Shown: positions 1 to 9,613, numbered from the stretch's first letter. The stretch is 64,000 nucleotides of DNA from FEN-1279 sp964501535 (GCA_964501535.1 CAZCSV010000002.1:62001-126000); one strand, 5' to 3'. A program made the numbers and translations. Notes: generated by a model not told the origin, from the sequence alone.

Positions 1-136
1 AATCCAATGCTCCGCCGGATTCGAGCCAGCTTACGAATTTATAAAAATCGTAGCCAATCCATAAACACAGCAATACAAATGCTATTTGTACAATGAATCT
101 GAATTTCTGTATCGGTTTTTCTACATTCTTTACCAT
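1..136 (-). CDS. 4Fe-4S binding membrane protein, N-terminal part only
   Basis: Reading the minus strand from an ATG at 134-136 gives about 45 codons without a stop before the window edge. The peptide starts MVKNVEKPIQKFRF and continues into a hydrophobic stretch with the motif WIGYDFYKFVSWLESGG. This N-terminus (one membrane segment followed by an F..FV..LE.GG motif) resembles NapH/CcoG-like 4Fe-4S proteins of Ignavibacteria; that match is from memory. The cysteine motifs would lie outside the window, so the Fe-S assignment is inference. The gene is transcribed away from ettA with no visible shared operon. Confidence 0.5.
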   Translation of the reverse strand, partial: MVKNVEKPIQKFRFIVQIAFVLLCLWIGYDFYKFVSWLESGGALD

Positions 137-243
137 TTATGCAAATTAATATACAAAAATGGCAAAATTTCATAAAAGAGTGTTTGACTTTTGTCAAATT
201 TGAGGGAAAAAAAGAATTAATTTCTTTTTTGAGTTTAAAAATC

Positions 244-1914
244 TCAGGTTAATTTTTTATACTTTATTCTTTTCAGAGCTACGTCACCGAGCCGTTTCTT
301 TTTGTTCTCTTCATATTCGGAATATCCGCCTTCGAAGAAACAGACCTGCGAGTCACCTTCGAATGCGAGTATATGCGTAGCGACTCTATCGAGGAACCAC
401 CTGTCGTGCGAAATAATCACTGCACATCCGGCAAAATTTTCGAGTCCTTCTTCGAGAGCCCTGAGTGTATTCACGTCTATATCGTTCGTCGGTTCGTCGA
501 GCAGCAGAACGTTTGCCTGTGATTTTAGGGTTAGGGCAAGGTGAAGCCGGTTACGCTCTCCGCCCGAGAGCATATGTACTTTCTTTTCCTGGTCTGTTCC
601 GGTGAAATTAAATCTTGCGACATAAGCTCTCGAATTATATTGTTTTCCTCCGAGTTCGATAAATTCCTGATTTTCTGAAATTGCCTGCCAGACGGAATTT
701 TCGGGGTCAATTTCCGCATGTGCCTGGTCAACGTACCCGACCTGAACGGTTTCCCCGATTTCGAATGTACCGGAATTGGCTTTTTCACTTCCGAGAATCA
801 TTCTGAAGAGAGTAGTCTTTCCTGCGCCGTTCGGACCAATCACTCCCACTATTCCCGCCGGAGGCAGACTGAAATTTAAATTTTCGAATAAGATATTATC
901 ACCGAATGCTTTTGAAACGTTAACAGCTTCAATGACTTTATTACCGAGCCGGGGACCGTTCGGGATAAATATTTCCAGTGTTTCTTCCTTTTGTTTTGTA
1001 TCTTCGTTTAAAAGTCTGTCATAAGCCTGAAGTCTTGCTTTAGATTTTGCGTGTCGTGCACGCGGAGACATACGGACCCATTCGAGTTCCCGTTCCAGTG
1101 TTTTCATTCTTTTGCTTGCGGTTTTTTCTTCCATTACGAGCCGGCGATGTTTTTGTTCGAGCCAGGAGGAATAGTTTCCTTCCCACGGAATTCCCTCTCC
1201 GCGGTCGAGTTCGAGAATCCATCCTGCGACGTTATCGAGAAAGTATCTGTCGTGGGTGACAGCGATAACGGTTCCTTTGTATTGTTTCAGATGAAGTTCC
1301 AGCCATTCTACCGATTCCGCATCCAGGTGGTTTGTCGGTTCATCAAGTAGCAGGATATCCGGTTCGGAAAGCAAAAGCCTGCAAAGTGCTACACGCCTGC
1401 GTTCACCGCCGCTGAGGTTTTTCACGGGCAAATCTTCTTCGGGGCATCGCAGAGCATCCATTGCCCGGGAGAGTTTTGCATCGAGTTCCCAACCGTTTTT
1501 ATGTTCTATTAGTTCTGTAAGTTCGCCCTGACGCTCTATTAGTTTTGTCATCTCATCGTCATCCATCGGCTCTGCGAATTTATTATTCACTTCCTCGTAT
1601 TCTTTTAAAATATCAACCACATCCTGAACACCTTCCATCACGATTTCCTTAACGGTTTTATCATCGTCTAAAATCGGCTCCTGCGGGAGGTATCCGACGG
1701 AATACTCTTTTGTGAAATGGACTTCGCCGTCGAAATTTTCTTCCACACCCGCAATTATTTTCAGCAGTGTGGATTTACCCGAGCCGTTCAGTCCGATTAT
1801 ACCGATTTTAGCTCCGTAGAAAAACGAGAGATATATATTTTTCAGTACCTGTCTTTTGGGAGGGTAGGTCTTCCCTACACCGACCATCGAAAAAATAATT
1901 TTATTATCTGCCAT
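244..1914 (-). CDS. ettA: Energy-dependent translational throttle protein EttA (ABC-F ATPase)
   Basis: Soluble ABC-F ATPase that binds the ribosomal E site and couples the first elongation steps to ATP level. At 556 aa it has the family's usual length. Two ATP-binding cassettes are visible: Walker A GLNGSGKST at about residues 41-49 with LSGGERRRVAL, then GPNGAGKTT with LSGGERNRLHL. Both Walker B segments read LLLDEPTN. The linker between the cassettes carries the arginine/lysine-rich arm and P-site tRNA interaction motif expected for ABC-F proteins, and the end LGDVALKRIKYKKLT is typical of EttA. The start ATG at 1912-1914 gives the family N-terminus MADNKIIFSMVGVGK. The gene stands alone; a bestrophin-like gene lies upstream on the same strand. 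Confidence 0.95.
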   Translation of the reverse strand: MADNKIIFSMVGVGKTYPPKRQVLKNIYLSFFYGAKIGIIGLNGSGKSTLLKIIAGVEENFDGEVHFTKEYSVGYLPQEPILDDDKTVKEIVMEGVQDVVDILKEYEEVNNKFAEPMDDDEMTKLIERQGELTELIEHKNGWELDAKLSRAMDALRCPEEDLPVKNLSGGERRRVALCRLLLSEPDILLLDEPTNHLDAESVEWLELHLKQYKGTVIAVTHDRYFLDNVAGWILELDRGEGIPWEGNYSSWLEQKHRRLVMEEKTASKRMKTLERELEWVRMSPRARHAKSKARLQAYDRLLNEDTKQKEETLEIFIPNGPRLGNKVIEAVNVSKAFGDNILFENLNFSLPPAGIVGVIGPNGAGKTTLFRMILGSEKANSGTFEIGETVQVGYVDQAHAEIDPENSVWQAISENQEFIELGGKQYNSRAYVARFNFTGTDQEKKVHMLSGGERNRLHLALTLKSQANVLLLDEPTNDIDVNTLRALEEGLENFAGCAVIISHDRWFLDRVATHILAFEGDSQVCFFEGGYSEYEENKKKRLGDVALKRIKYKKLT

Positions 1915-1973
1915 AAGATAAAAGTAAATTTAATAAAGGAATTTTGTTAATCAATTATATTAAAATTTAAATA

Positions 1974-2756
1974 TTATTCAAAGCTCCTTACGAGTCTTTC
2001 CGCGTGTATGAAAATATCGTCCTCTCCTATCTGGTCGAACGGTTTTTCGAGGTCATCCTGAATATTATCCAGACCGACGAGCACCACACTTATTAAAAAC
2101 GGAGTAATCATAGCCAGGAAGAAGTTAATATCTTTTCCGACGAAAGCGAAATACGGGGTATAGATAACCGGTGTCAGGAAAATGAATATTCTGCTGTAAG
2201 CCCGGAGTGTAATGGGTGTACGGTATTGGGCGACATGTTTCATATTTTCGAAGGCATCCACCATTTTGCTGAGGTATTGATTCACTCTCGAAATTTCTCC
2301 GGGTACCATTCCTCTGTTACGAAGTTTCTTTATAAAAAGTGAGAGTTCGGAAAAATTCTGATAAACCTCGGGCTCTTTTTTTACAAGGTCTTTCTTTTTA
2401 ACCGACAGGCAGACGCGGATGGATATCAGGAGTTTCTGGATAAGCACCCTTGCCTCTTCGAGCTGTTCCGGATTCTGGTCTTCGAACCAATCCCTAACGG
2501 ACAGGAATATGGAGCGGCTGTGAGCCTTGAGGTTACTATAATCTTTCAGGGCGCTTTCTCTTCTCTGGAAAGCGCTTCCGATAGAGAAGACGATTGGAAA
2601 AACGACAGCAATACCGATAACCTCCTGCGGAAGGTCGGCGATGATATTATACTTCATACAAAGATAAGTTCCGGTCAGGGACAGGGATGTAATTATCAGA
2701 GTTGTCAAATTAAAAATCTGGATAAAACTTCTTAAGGATTTTAAGATTGTTTTCAT
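1974..2756 (-). CDS. Bestrophin-like membrane protein
   Basis: Predicted integral membrane protein of 260 aa with hydrophobic segments near residues 15-60 and 190-230. The C-terminal motif GLDNIQDDLEKPFDQIGEDDI is the bestrophin/UPF0187 signature; bestrophins form pentameric anion or cation channels. The central part (about 70-180) is charged and helical, as in the cytosolic domain of the family. The first 60 residues are shorter than in many bestrophins, so it is best called bestrophin-like. The downstream part of a second, related gene lies just upstream on the same strand (2931-3185). No regulatory site is visible beyond AT-rich intergenic DNA. Confidence 0.7.
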   Translation of the reverse strand: MKTILKSLRSFIQIFNLTTLIITSLSLTGTYLCMKYNIIADLPQEVIGIAVVFPIVFSIGSAFQRRESALKDYSNLKAHSRSIFLSVRDWFEDQNPEQLEEARVLIQKLLISIRVCLSVKKKDLVKKEPEVYQNFSELSLFIKKLRNRGMVPGEISRVNQYLSKMVDAFENMKHVAQYRTPITLRAYSRIFIFLTPVIYTPYFAFVGKDINFFLAMITPFLISVVLVGLDNIQDDLEKPFDQIGEDDIFIHAERLVRSFE

Positions 2757-2930
2757 AAGATTTTAAGATTATTAAATGATAAATTAAATTTTTGTAAATA
2801 TAAGTAGTGTTTTATTAATAATAAATTGGAAAACAGAAAAGATACAGATAAAAATCGCTTATTTTTGATGCGACAAGAGTAACGACCTACCGCTTTATAT
2901 AATTAACGAGTAATTAGGAGCAATGCATTT

Positions 2931-3185
2931 TTATTTAAGGTCGAAATACTCAGTAAGTTTTTCCACATGCAGTTTTATATCGTTTTTCCCGACCTTGTCA
3001 TAAGGGTTTTCGAGGTCGTCCTGAATATTATCGAGACCGACGAGAACAATACTCATCAGTAACGGAATAATCATGGAGAGGGCAAAAGGAATATCTTTTC
3101 CGACGTAAGCGAAATAGGGAACATACAGAACAGGGGTAAAAGGATATTGTAAGTATTTATTAAATAAGAATATAAATACTGCCAA
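2931..3185 (-). pseudogene. Truncated bestrophin-like paralogue (C-terminal fragment)
   Basis: This open frame of 84 codons encodes only the last part of a bestrophin-like protein. From about residue 18 (PVLYVPYFAYVGKDI) to GLDNIQDDLENPYDKVG it aligns without gaps to the C-terminus of the intact gene at 1974-2756, with many conservative changes. The first 17 residues are unrelated hydrophobic sequence, and no further homologous frame is seen upstream to 3328. The homologous DNA therefore begins abruptly. The simplest reading is a decayed tandem duplicate that lost its 5' two thirds. Translation of the remaining ORF cannot be excluded. Confidence 0.65.
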
Positions 3186-3328
3186 AAAGAAATTAAATAT
3201 AAATTTTAATTGTTTGTAAAAAGTGAGCAGAGAAAAGCCTGCGGGTTTTTATATGCGGGAATATGCTTTTTTTATTTAAATATAAATCATTAATTTTAAT
3301 AAATATCAATTAACAAGACAATCAAAAA

Positions 3329-4435
3329 ATGAAAAAATTTAATTTGTTTGTATTCTTTTTATTGTTTTTATTCGTACAGAGTTCATATTTACAAGAGCTA
3401 AAGACAATAAAGATTAATCAGGCACCCGATGTAAAGGACCAGGGGCGAAGCGGAACCTGCTGGTGTTTTTCATCGCTTGCGATAATAGAATCCGAGTTAT
3501 TAAGGCAGGGGATAAAACATCCTGACCTTTCGGAGATGTTTATAGTAAGAAATGTATATCTGGAGAAAGCAAAAAATTACATACTCAGGCAGGGTTTCAC
3601 GAGGTTCAGCGAGGGAGCATTCGGGCACGATATATTTCCCGTGATAGTGAAATACGGAATAGTGCCGCTCAGCGTATATCCCAATACACCGGATAATAAA
3701 GATACGATTGACCACATAGGTTTTGATGTAAGGTTGAAAAAATATCTGGACAGTGTTTTAAGGAGAACGCCGATTTCCCCGGACTGGCAGATAAATTACA
3801 TAAAGATGCTTGACAATAAATTCGGGGTACCACCGGAGAAGTTTACTTATGAAGGGAAAGAATACACCCCGCTGGAGTTTGCGCGTGACGTTGTAAAATT
3901 CAATCCTGACGATTATATAGGCCTTACATCTTTTACGCATCATCCGTATTACGAAGCATTCAACGTCGAAGTGCCGGATAATTATTCCGGCGGTTTATTT
4001 TACAATTTACCGATTGACGAACTGACAGAAGCGACCAAGTATGCGGTGATGAACGGTTATACGGTTGGATGGGATGCAGATGTATCGAACATATATTTTA
4101 ATCAAAAGGGCGGCTGGGCAATGGTTCCGAAAGTTGCGAATGATTTGTTTGTAAAGTCGAACCCTGACGACGAAGAAGTAAATTACTCGCAAGAGACGAG
4201 GCAGGACTTGTTTGAGAATCTGACGACTCAGGACGACCATTTGATGCAGATAGTCGGTCTTAAGCAATCCGAGGGCGGCAAGACATTTTTCTACGTAAAG
4301 AATTCCTGGGGACCGATTGGACCTTTAAAAGGATTTATAAATGTTTCGGAGACATATTTCGGAATCAACACAATAACATTAATATTACCGCTGAACGCCC
4401 TGAGTCCTGAGATGAGGGCAAAGCTTAAGGTTTAA
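3329..4435 (+). CDS. Secreted papain-fold (C1 family) cysteine peptidase
   Basis: Predicted exported cysteine peptidase of 368 aa. Residues 1-22 form a signal peptide (MKK, then a Phe/Leu/Val core). The papain-type triad is visible: oxyanion Gln38 and nucleophile Cys44 in DQGRSGTCW (Gln-to-Cys spacing of 6, as in papain), His304 in DDHLMQIVGL, and Asn325 in YVKNSWG. The layout, with no propeptide and a long insert between Cys and His, recalls the C1B/aminopeptidase C (bleomycin hydrolase-like) group, but that group is normally cytosolic, so the signal peptide is notable. It stands alone between the bestrophin fragment and carA on the other side. Substrate is unknown. Confidence 0.8.
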   Translation: MKKFNLFVFFLLFLFVQSSYLQELKTIKINQAPDVKDQGRSGTCWCFSSLAIIESELLRQGIKHPDLSEMFIVRNVYLEKAKNYILRQGFTRFSEGAFGHDIFPVIVKYGIVPLSVYPNTPDNKDTIDHIGFDVRLKKYLDSVLRRTPISPDWQINYIKMLDNKFGVPPEKFTYEGKEYTPLEFARDVVKFNPDDYIGLTSFTHHPYYEAFNVEVPDNYSGGLFYNLPIDELTEATKYAVMNGYTVGWDADVSNIYFNQKGGWAMVPKVANDLFVKSNPDDEEVNYSQETRQDLFENLTTQDDHLMQIVGLKQSEGGKTFFYVKNSWGPIGPLKGFINVSETYFGINTITLILPLNALSPEMRAKLKV

Positions 4436-4502
4436 GACAGAAATATTCGAGCGGGCACGTGCAAAAAATTTTTTGTTCTTAAGAATTAAAATTTATTTTG
4501 TG

Positions 4503-4510
4503 TATATTTG
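4503..4510 (+). promoter_or_regulatory. TAnnTTTG -7 promoter box upstream of carA
   Basis: TATATTTG matches the Bacteroidota-type sigma-A -7 consensus TAnnTTTG exactly. It ends only 5 nt before the ATG at 4516, so transcription would start at or very near the start codon and give a leaderless or nearly leaderless carAB message. No convincing TTTG -33 box is seen at the usual spacing. Confidence 0.5.
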
Positions 4511-4515
4511 CAGGG

Positions 4516-5616
4516 ATGCCGAATGAACGGAATATAAAACTTATTCTCGAAAACGGCCTTGAAATAAAAGGCAGGTCATTCGGTTTTCCTGACTCAGCTG
4601 CCGGGGAGGTAGTATTCAACACGGCAATGACCGGTTATCCCGAAAGTTTAACCGACCCGTCTTACAGAGGTCAGATATTAATTCTGACTTATCCGTTAGT
4701 AGGAAATTACGGTGTTCCATCCGAAGATACCGAAAATAATCTTTTAAAGAATTTTGAATCGAAAAGTATACACGTTTCCGGTCTGGTAATTTCCGATTAT
4801 TCATTCGATAGCAGTCACTGGAAATCACAGAGGTCACTTTCAGAGTGGCTTAATGAAAACAAGATACCTGCCATTTACGATGTTGATACGCGCATGTTGA
4901 CAAAACTGATTCGCGAAAAGGGTTCCATGCTTGGTAAAATAATTTTCGAAAATAAAGATATAGATTATTACAATCCGGATACGGAGAATCTCGTATCGAA
5001 AGTAAGCACGAACAAGACATTAATATACGGAAAAGGCAGATACAGAATTCTTTTAATTGACTGCGGGGTAAAGTACAACATTATAAGGAGACTGCTTACG
5101 CGTGATACGACGGTAATAAGGGTTCCGTGGGATTATGATTTCACGGAAGAAGATTACGACGGATTGTTCATTTCGAACGGACCCGGCGACCCGAAAACGT
5201 GCGAGACAACGATAAATAATTTAAGCACAGCTATAAAAGTAGAAAAACCAATTTTTGGAATTTGTTTAGGTAACCAGTTGATTTGTCTGGCGGCGGGAGG
5301 GGACACATACAAATTAAAATACGGACACAGGAGTCACAATCAGCCGGTGATACAGAAAGGGACAAGAAGGTGTTACATAACATCTCAGAATCACGGTTTT
5401 GCGGTAAATCCTAATTCTCTTTCGAAAGAGTGGAGCATATTCTTTACAAATCTAAACGATAACACAAACGAGGGAATAATTCACAGAGAGAAGATGATTT
5501 TCTCGACGCAATTTCACCCGGAGGCTTCCAGCGGGCCGACCGATACGGATTTTTTATTCGATTTATTTTTAGAAAACATAAAGAAGAGCAAAAAGGAAAT
5601 TGGACAGCAGCATTAA
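4516..5616 (+). CDS. carA: Carbamoyl-phosphate synthase small (glutaminase) subunit
   Basis: Glutamine amidotransferase subunit that hydrolyses glutamine and channels ammonia to CarB for carbamoyl phosphate, the precursor of pyrimidines and arginine. The N-terminal CPSase domain (about 1-150) includes TAMTGYPESLTDPSY and VDTRMLTK. The C-terminal class I glutaminase has Cys250 in GICLGNQ and His334/Glu336 in QFHPEAS. The ATG at 4516 (366 aa) is preferred over an in-frame TTG at 4498 because it follows the promoter box directly and starts the family domain. Motifs such as HVSGLVISDYS and NEGIIHRE resemble eukaryotic CPS II/CPS I more than E. coli CarA. carB overlaps the 3' end by 17 bp, so the subunits are translationally coupled. 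Confidence 0.95.
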   Translation: MPNERNIKLILENGLEIKGRSFGFPDSAAGEVVFNTAMTGYPESLTDPSYRGQILILTYPLVGNYGVPSEDTENNLLKNFESKSIHVSGLVISDYSFDSSHWKSQRSLSEWLNENKIPAIYDVDTRMLTKLIREKGSMLGKIIFENKDIDYYNPDTENLVSKVSTNKTLIYGKGRYRILLIDCGVKYNIIRRLLTRDTTVIRVPWDYDFTEEDYDGLFISNGPGDPKTCETTINNLSTAIKVEKPIFGICLGNQLICLAAGGDTYKLKYGHRSHNQPVIQKGTRRCYITSQNHGFAVNPNSLSKEWSIFFTNLNDNTNEGIIHREKMIFSTQFHPEASSGPTDTDFLFDLFLENIKKSKKEIGQQH

Positions 5617-8600
5617 GAAAATATTGTTATTAGGTTCTGGGGCTTTGAAGATAGGCGAAGCCGGAGAGTTTGACTATTCCGGCTCGCAGGCACTGAAAGC
5701 ACTGCGTGAAGAAGGGATAGAGACCGTATTAATCAATCCGAACATAGCAACAGTGCAGACATCGGAGAGCATTGCGGACAAAATATATTTTCTTCCGGTA
5801 ACACCGTATTTTACGGAGCAGGTAATAATAAAGGAGAAACCTGACGGAATACTTTTGTCATTCGGAGGGCAGACAGCATTAAACTGCGGAATTGAATCAT
5901 ACAGGCAGGGGATATTCGAAAGATACGGGGTAAAGATTTTAGGAACACCTATTGAGGCAGTAATAGATACGGAAGACAGGGAGTTATTCGTTCAGAAGCT
6001 AAATGAAATTGGTGTCAGGACGATAGAAAGCATTGCGGTAAGTACAATAGAAGAAGCGGAGAGGTCAGCGGAAAGACTTGGTTATCCTGTTATTATCAGG
6101 GCAGGTTTTGCGTTAGGGGGGCAGGGAAGCGGATTTTGCGGCAACTCCGACGAGCTGGCCGAACAGGCGAAGAAGGCATTATCATATTCAAATCAGATAT
6201 TAATCGAGAAATCCTTAAAGGGTTGGAAGGAGATAGAATACGAAGTTGTAAGGGACAGATATGACAACTGCATCACGGTATGCAATATGGAGAACTTCGA
6301 CCCTCTCGGGATTCACACCGGTGAAAGCATAGTTGTGGCGCCCTCTCAGACTTTATCGAATTTCGAGTATCACAGACTTCGTGAAATCGCCATAAAAATT
6401 ATCAGGCATATCGGGATAGTGGGTGAGTGCAACGTGCAATACGCGCTGGATACGGATTCGGATGATTACAGGGTAATAGAGGTAAATGCAAGGTTATCGC
6501 GCTCGAGTGCTCTTGCATCTAAAGCAACAGGTTACCCTCTTGCATTTATTGCGGCAAAGCTTGCGCTTGGTTACGGACTGTACGAATTAAAAAATTCCGT
6601 AACAAAGGATACGACAGCCTGTTTCGAGCCGGCACTCGATTACATTGTCTGCAAGATTCCGAGATGGGATTTAGGGAAGTTCAAAGGTGTATCGAAGCAG
6701 ATAGGGAGCAGTATGAAGAGCGTCGGTGAGGTAATGTCGATAGGCAGGACATTTGAAGAAGCGATTCAAAAGGGTCTGAGAATGATAGGGCAGGGAATGC
6801 ACGGTTTTGTAGGCAACAGGCATCTTGAACTTGAAGATACAGATTCCCTCGAGAAGGAGCTAAGCAATCCGACTGATTCGAGAATTTTCGTAATTGAGGA
6901 AGCATTCAGAAGGAATTTAAGCATAGAGCGAATTCAGACACTAACGAAAATAGATAAATGGTTTTTATTCAAACTGAAAAGAATATTTGAACTTAGCATA
7001 AGGATTTTGGATTATGAAAATATAGTAGACGTTCCCGACGGGCTTCTGGCAGAGCTTAAGAAATCGGGATTTTCGGATTTTCAGATTGCGAAATTAATTT
7101 ACGGGGAGAAGAAGGATGACGTTACGGATTTTTCGCTGGAAGTCAGGCAAAGCAGAATATTGAGGAACATAAAACCGTTCGTGAAGCAGATTGACACGCT
7201 TGCCGCGGAATATCCGGCGCAGACGAATTATTTATACGTAACATACAACGGCTCGGAGAGCGATGTCGAATTCGAAGACGAAGAGAAAATAATAATACTC
7301 GGCTCGGGAGCATACTGTATCGGCAGCAGCGTGGAGTTCGACTGGTGCTCGGTGAACGCGCTCAATACGATACGCAAAAACGGATACAAGGGGATAATGA
7401 TAAATTACAATCCCGAGACTGTGAGCACGGATTATGATGTATGCGACAGGTTATATTTCGACGAACTCTCTTACGAGAGAGTAATGGATATAATCGAGTT
7501 TGAGAATCCGAAGGGAGTAATAGTATCGACGGGCGGGCAGATACCGAATATACTTGCTCCGCGGTTATACAAAGCCGGAGTAAACATACTCGGCACGTCT
7601 GCTGTTTCAATAGACACAGCGGAGGACAGGCATAAATTTTCCTCTCTCTGCGATAAAATAGATGTTGACCAGCCGAAGTGGAAAGAACTGACAAGCATAG
7701 AAGATATCGAAAAATTTGTGGCTGCGGTTGGATATCCTGTTTTGGTAAGACCTTCATATGTTCTCTCGGGTGCGGCTATGAATATTGTTTCAAACAGTTC
7801 CGAGCTTGAACATTTTTTAAAGCTTGCATCTAAGGTATCGAAGAGATACCCGGTGGTCGTATCGGAATTTATCGAGAATGCAAAAGAGCTCGAGATTGAT
7901 GCTGTCGCACAGGAGGGGGAAATAATTGCATATGCGATATCGGAACACATAGAGTTTGCCGGAGTGCATTCAGGCGATGCCACTATCGTTTTTCCTGCGC
8001 AGAAACTTTACATTGAGACTATAAGGAGGATTAAAAAAATCGCAAGGCAGATATCGAAAGAGCTGAACATTTCCGGACCGTTTAATATTCAGTTTCTTGC
8101 GAAGGATAATGACATTAAAGTAATCGAATGCAACCTGCGTGCTTCGAGAAGTTTTCCGTTTGTATCAAAAGTACTTAAATCCAATTTCATCGAGATTGCA
8201 ACACAAATTATGCTTGGAATCAAGGTGGAGAAACCTATGAAATCCATTTTCGATTTGGATTACGTGGGAATAAAAGCACCGCAGTTTTCATTTTCTAGGT
8301 TACAGAAGGCAGACCCGGTTTTGGGTGTGGAAATGGCTTCTACGGGAGAAGTCGGGTGCTTAGGTGAGGATTATTACGAGGCGATTCTTAAGGCAATGCT
8401 GTCGGTAGGATATACAATTCCGAAAAATAATATCCTCCTTTCGACGGGACCGGCTAGAACGACGATAGAGCTATTGGAAAGCGCCAAGCTCCTTTACGAA
8501 AAAAACTATAATCTTTTTGCCACGCCCGAGACGCATCAGTTTTTAAATGCAAACGGAATCGAATCGACGCTTCTGTATTTGCCGAACGATAAAAACAAGC

Positions 8601-8824
8601 CTAACATTATCGATTATATAAGAAACAAAATCGTAGAGCTCGTGGTCAATATTCCAAAGGGATTAACAAGCGACGAGCTTAACAACGATTATCTTATACG
8701 GAGGGCATCGGTTGATTTTAACATTCCGCTATTAACGAATTCGCGGCTCGCGGGTGCATTTATATATGCATTCTGCAAGCGAGGTTATTCGGATTTATCG
8801 ATAAAGAGCTGGCAGGAGTTTTGA
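5600..8824 (+). CDS. carB: Carbamoyl-phosphate synthase large subunit, eukaryote-like type
   Basis: Synthetase subunit that makes carbamoyl phosphate from bicarbonate, ammonia and two ATP. At 1074 aa it is full length: carboxyphosphate half (about 1-400), oligomerisation region (400-545), carbamoyl-phosphate half (546-930, starting at IIILGSGAYCIGSSVEFDWC) and a C-terminal MGS-like allosteric domain. The start is a TTG at 5600 inside the end of carA, preceded by an AAGGA-like sequence; it yields the family start IKKILLLGSG. The N-terminal half carries IGEAGEFDYSGSQALKAL, NPNIATVQT, VCNMENFDPLGIHTG and GIVGECNVQYAL. These match eukaryotic CPS I/CAD wording rather than the E. coli versions (IGQACEFDYSGAQ, CSIENFDAMG). 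Operon with carA. Confidence 0.95.
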   Translation: MDSSIKKILLLGSGALKIGEAGEFDYSGSQALKALREEGIETVLINPNIATVQTSESIADKIYFLPVTPYFTEQVIIKEKPDGILLSFGGQTALNCGIESYRQGIFERYGVKILGTPIEAVIDTEDRELFVQKLNEIGVRTIESIAVSTIEEAERSAERLGYPVIIRAGFALGGQGSGFCGNSDELAEQAKKALSYSNQILIEKSLKGWKEIEYEVVRDRYDNCITVCNMENFDPLGIHTGESIVVAPSQTLSNFEYHRLREIAIKIIRHIGIVGECNVQYALDTDSDDYRVIEVNARLSRSSALASKATGYPLAFIAAKLALGYGLYELKNSVTKDTTACFEPALDYIVCKIPRWDLGKFKGVSKQIGSSMKSVGEVMSIGRTFEEAIQKGLRMIGQGMHGFVGNRHLELEDTDSLEKELSNPTDSRIFVIEEAFRRNLSIERIQTLTKIDKWFLFKLKRIFELSIRILDYENIVDVPDGLLAELKKSGFSDFQIAKLIYGEKKDDVTDFSLEVRQSRILRNIKPFVKQIDTLAAEYPAQTNYLYVTYNGSESDVEFEDEEKIIILGSGAYCIGSSVEFDWCSVNALNTIRKNGYKGIMINYNPETVSTDYDVCDRLYFDELSYERVMDIIEFENPKGVIVSTGGQIPNILAPRLYKAGVNILGTSAVSIDTAEDRHKFSSLCDKIDVDQPKWKELTSIEDIEKFVAAVGYPVLVRPSYVLSGAAMNIVSNSSELEHFLKLASKVSKRYPVVVSEFIENAKELEIDAVAQEGEIIAYAISEHIEFAGVHSGDATIVFPAQKLYIETIRRIKKIARQISKELNISGPFNIQFLAKDNDIKVIECNLRASRSFPFVSKVLKSNFIEIATQIMLGIKVEKPMKSIFDLDYVGIKAPQFSFSRLQKADPVLGVEMASTGEVGCLGEDYYEAILKAMLSVGYTIPKNNILLSTGPARTTIELLESAKLLYEKNYNLFATPETHQFLNANGIESTLLYLPNDKNKPNIIDYIRNKIVELVVNIPKGLTSDELNNDYLIRRASVDFNIPLLTNSRLAGAFIYAFCKRGYSDLSIKSWQEF

Positions 8825-8850
8825 AAGCAGATGTTAATTAAAAGTAATTT

Positions 8851-9417
8851 TTACTTCTTTTCTTTATATCCCTCATACCATATCATTTTATATTCCCCGA
8901 CGAGGCCTGTAATAAATCTTATTTCATTCGAGCGGTATAAATCCAGGGACGTCCTGTTGTAGTTGTATGTTATGGTATTTTGTTTAATGAGGTAATTTAT
9001 CTGGACGTTAACGGGCGTATCGAAATCGGGATTTATGGTAGTAAATTCGTTCGTAACTATTCCGTTTCCTCCGGTCGCACTGACTACTATAATGCATATT
9101 TGTTCGCTCTTACCCGGTTTCACGGTTCCTATCTGGTGGATAATATCGAAGGGATAAGTATAATTACCGATTTGAACCGAATCATTTCTTAATTCGATGT
9201 TCCATTTAGACGAGTCGAGGACAGTAAAGTTCACGTATAAATTATTTTTATCATCATTTTGAAACTGGAATTTAAATCCGGATTTATTTCCTTTTTCATC
9301 GTCGAGAAAATATTTAATCTGTTTTTTATACGGGGTATTGTATTGGGCAAAGGAAAATTCAATTCCAACAGTGTAGAGCAGCAAAACAAACAAAGCTTTT
9401 ACGGTAAAAATATTCAT
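8851..9417 (-). CDS. Hypothetical secreted protein
   Basis: Protein of 188 aa with a signal peptide (about residues 1-24, ending SFAQ, with a likely cut after the A of FAQ). The mature part is rich in beta-forming residues, Asn, Thr and Tyr and has no cysteine pair or catalytic motif that I recognise. It is convergent with carB (26 bp apart) and sits downstream of the M13 peptidase gene on the same strand, separated by a strong terminator, so it should have its own promoter in 9418-9560. A periplasmic or outer-surface location is inferred from the signal peptide only. Confidence 0.65.
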   Translation of the reverse strand: MNIFTVKALFVLLLYTVGIEFSFAQYNTPYKKQIKYFLDDEKGNKSGFKFQFQNDDKNNLYVNFTVLDSSKWNIELRNDSVQIGNYTYPFDIIHQIGTVKPGKSEQICIIVVSATGGNGIVTNEFTTINPDFDTPVNVQINYLIKQNTITYNYNRTSLDLYRSNEIRFITGLVGEYKMIWYEGYKEKK

Positions 9418-9563
9418 TGTTGTTTTTCTTTATGTTATTTCAATAAGTAAATGTATTAAGTTACATTAATATTTTATAAACAAAAAGTAAAAATTTGATA
9501 TTCATATATAAAAGTTTTTTATGCTCGAAAATTCTCTTCGAATAATACTTTTACAACAAAAAA

Positions 9564-9595
9564 TTCCCCTTATCCGAGTATGCGGATAAGGGGAA
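9564..9595 (-). terminator. Rho-independent terminator of the M13 peptidase gene
   Basis: Perfect 13-bp inverted repeat (TTCCCCTTATCCG at 9564-9576, complement at 9583-9595) with a 6-nt loop. On the minus strand it is followed by a T-rich run (rc of 9551-9563). It lies 19 bp past the stop codon of the peptidase gene that ends at 9614. Confidence 0.85.
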
Positions 9596-9613
9596 AATTT
9601 ATGATACGAAAAT

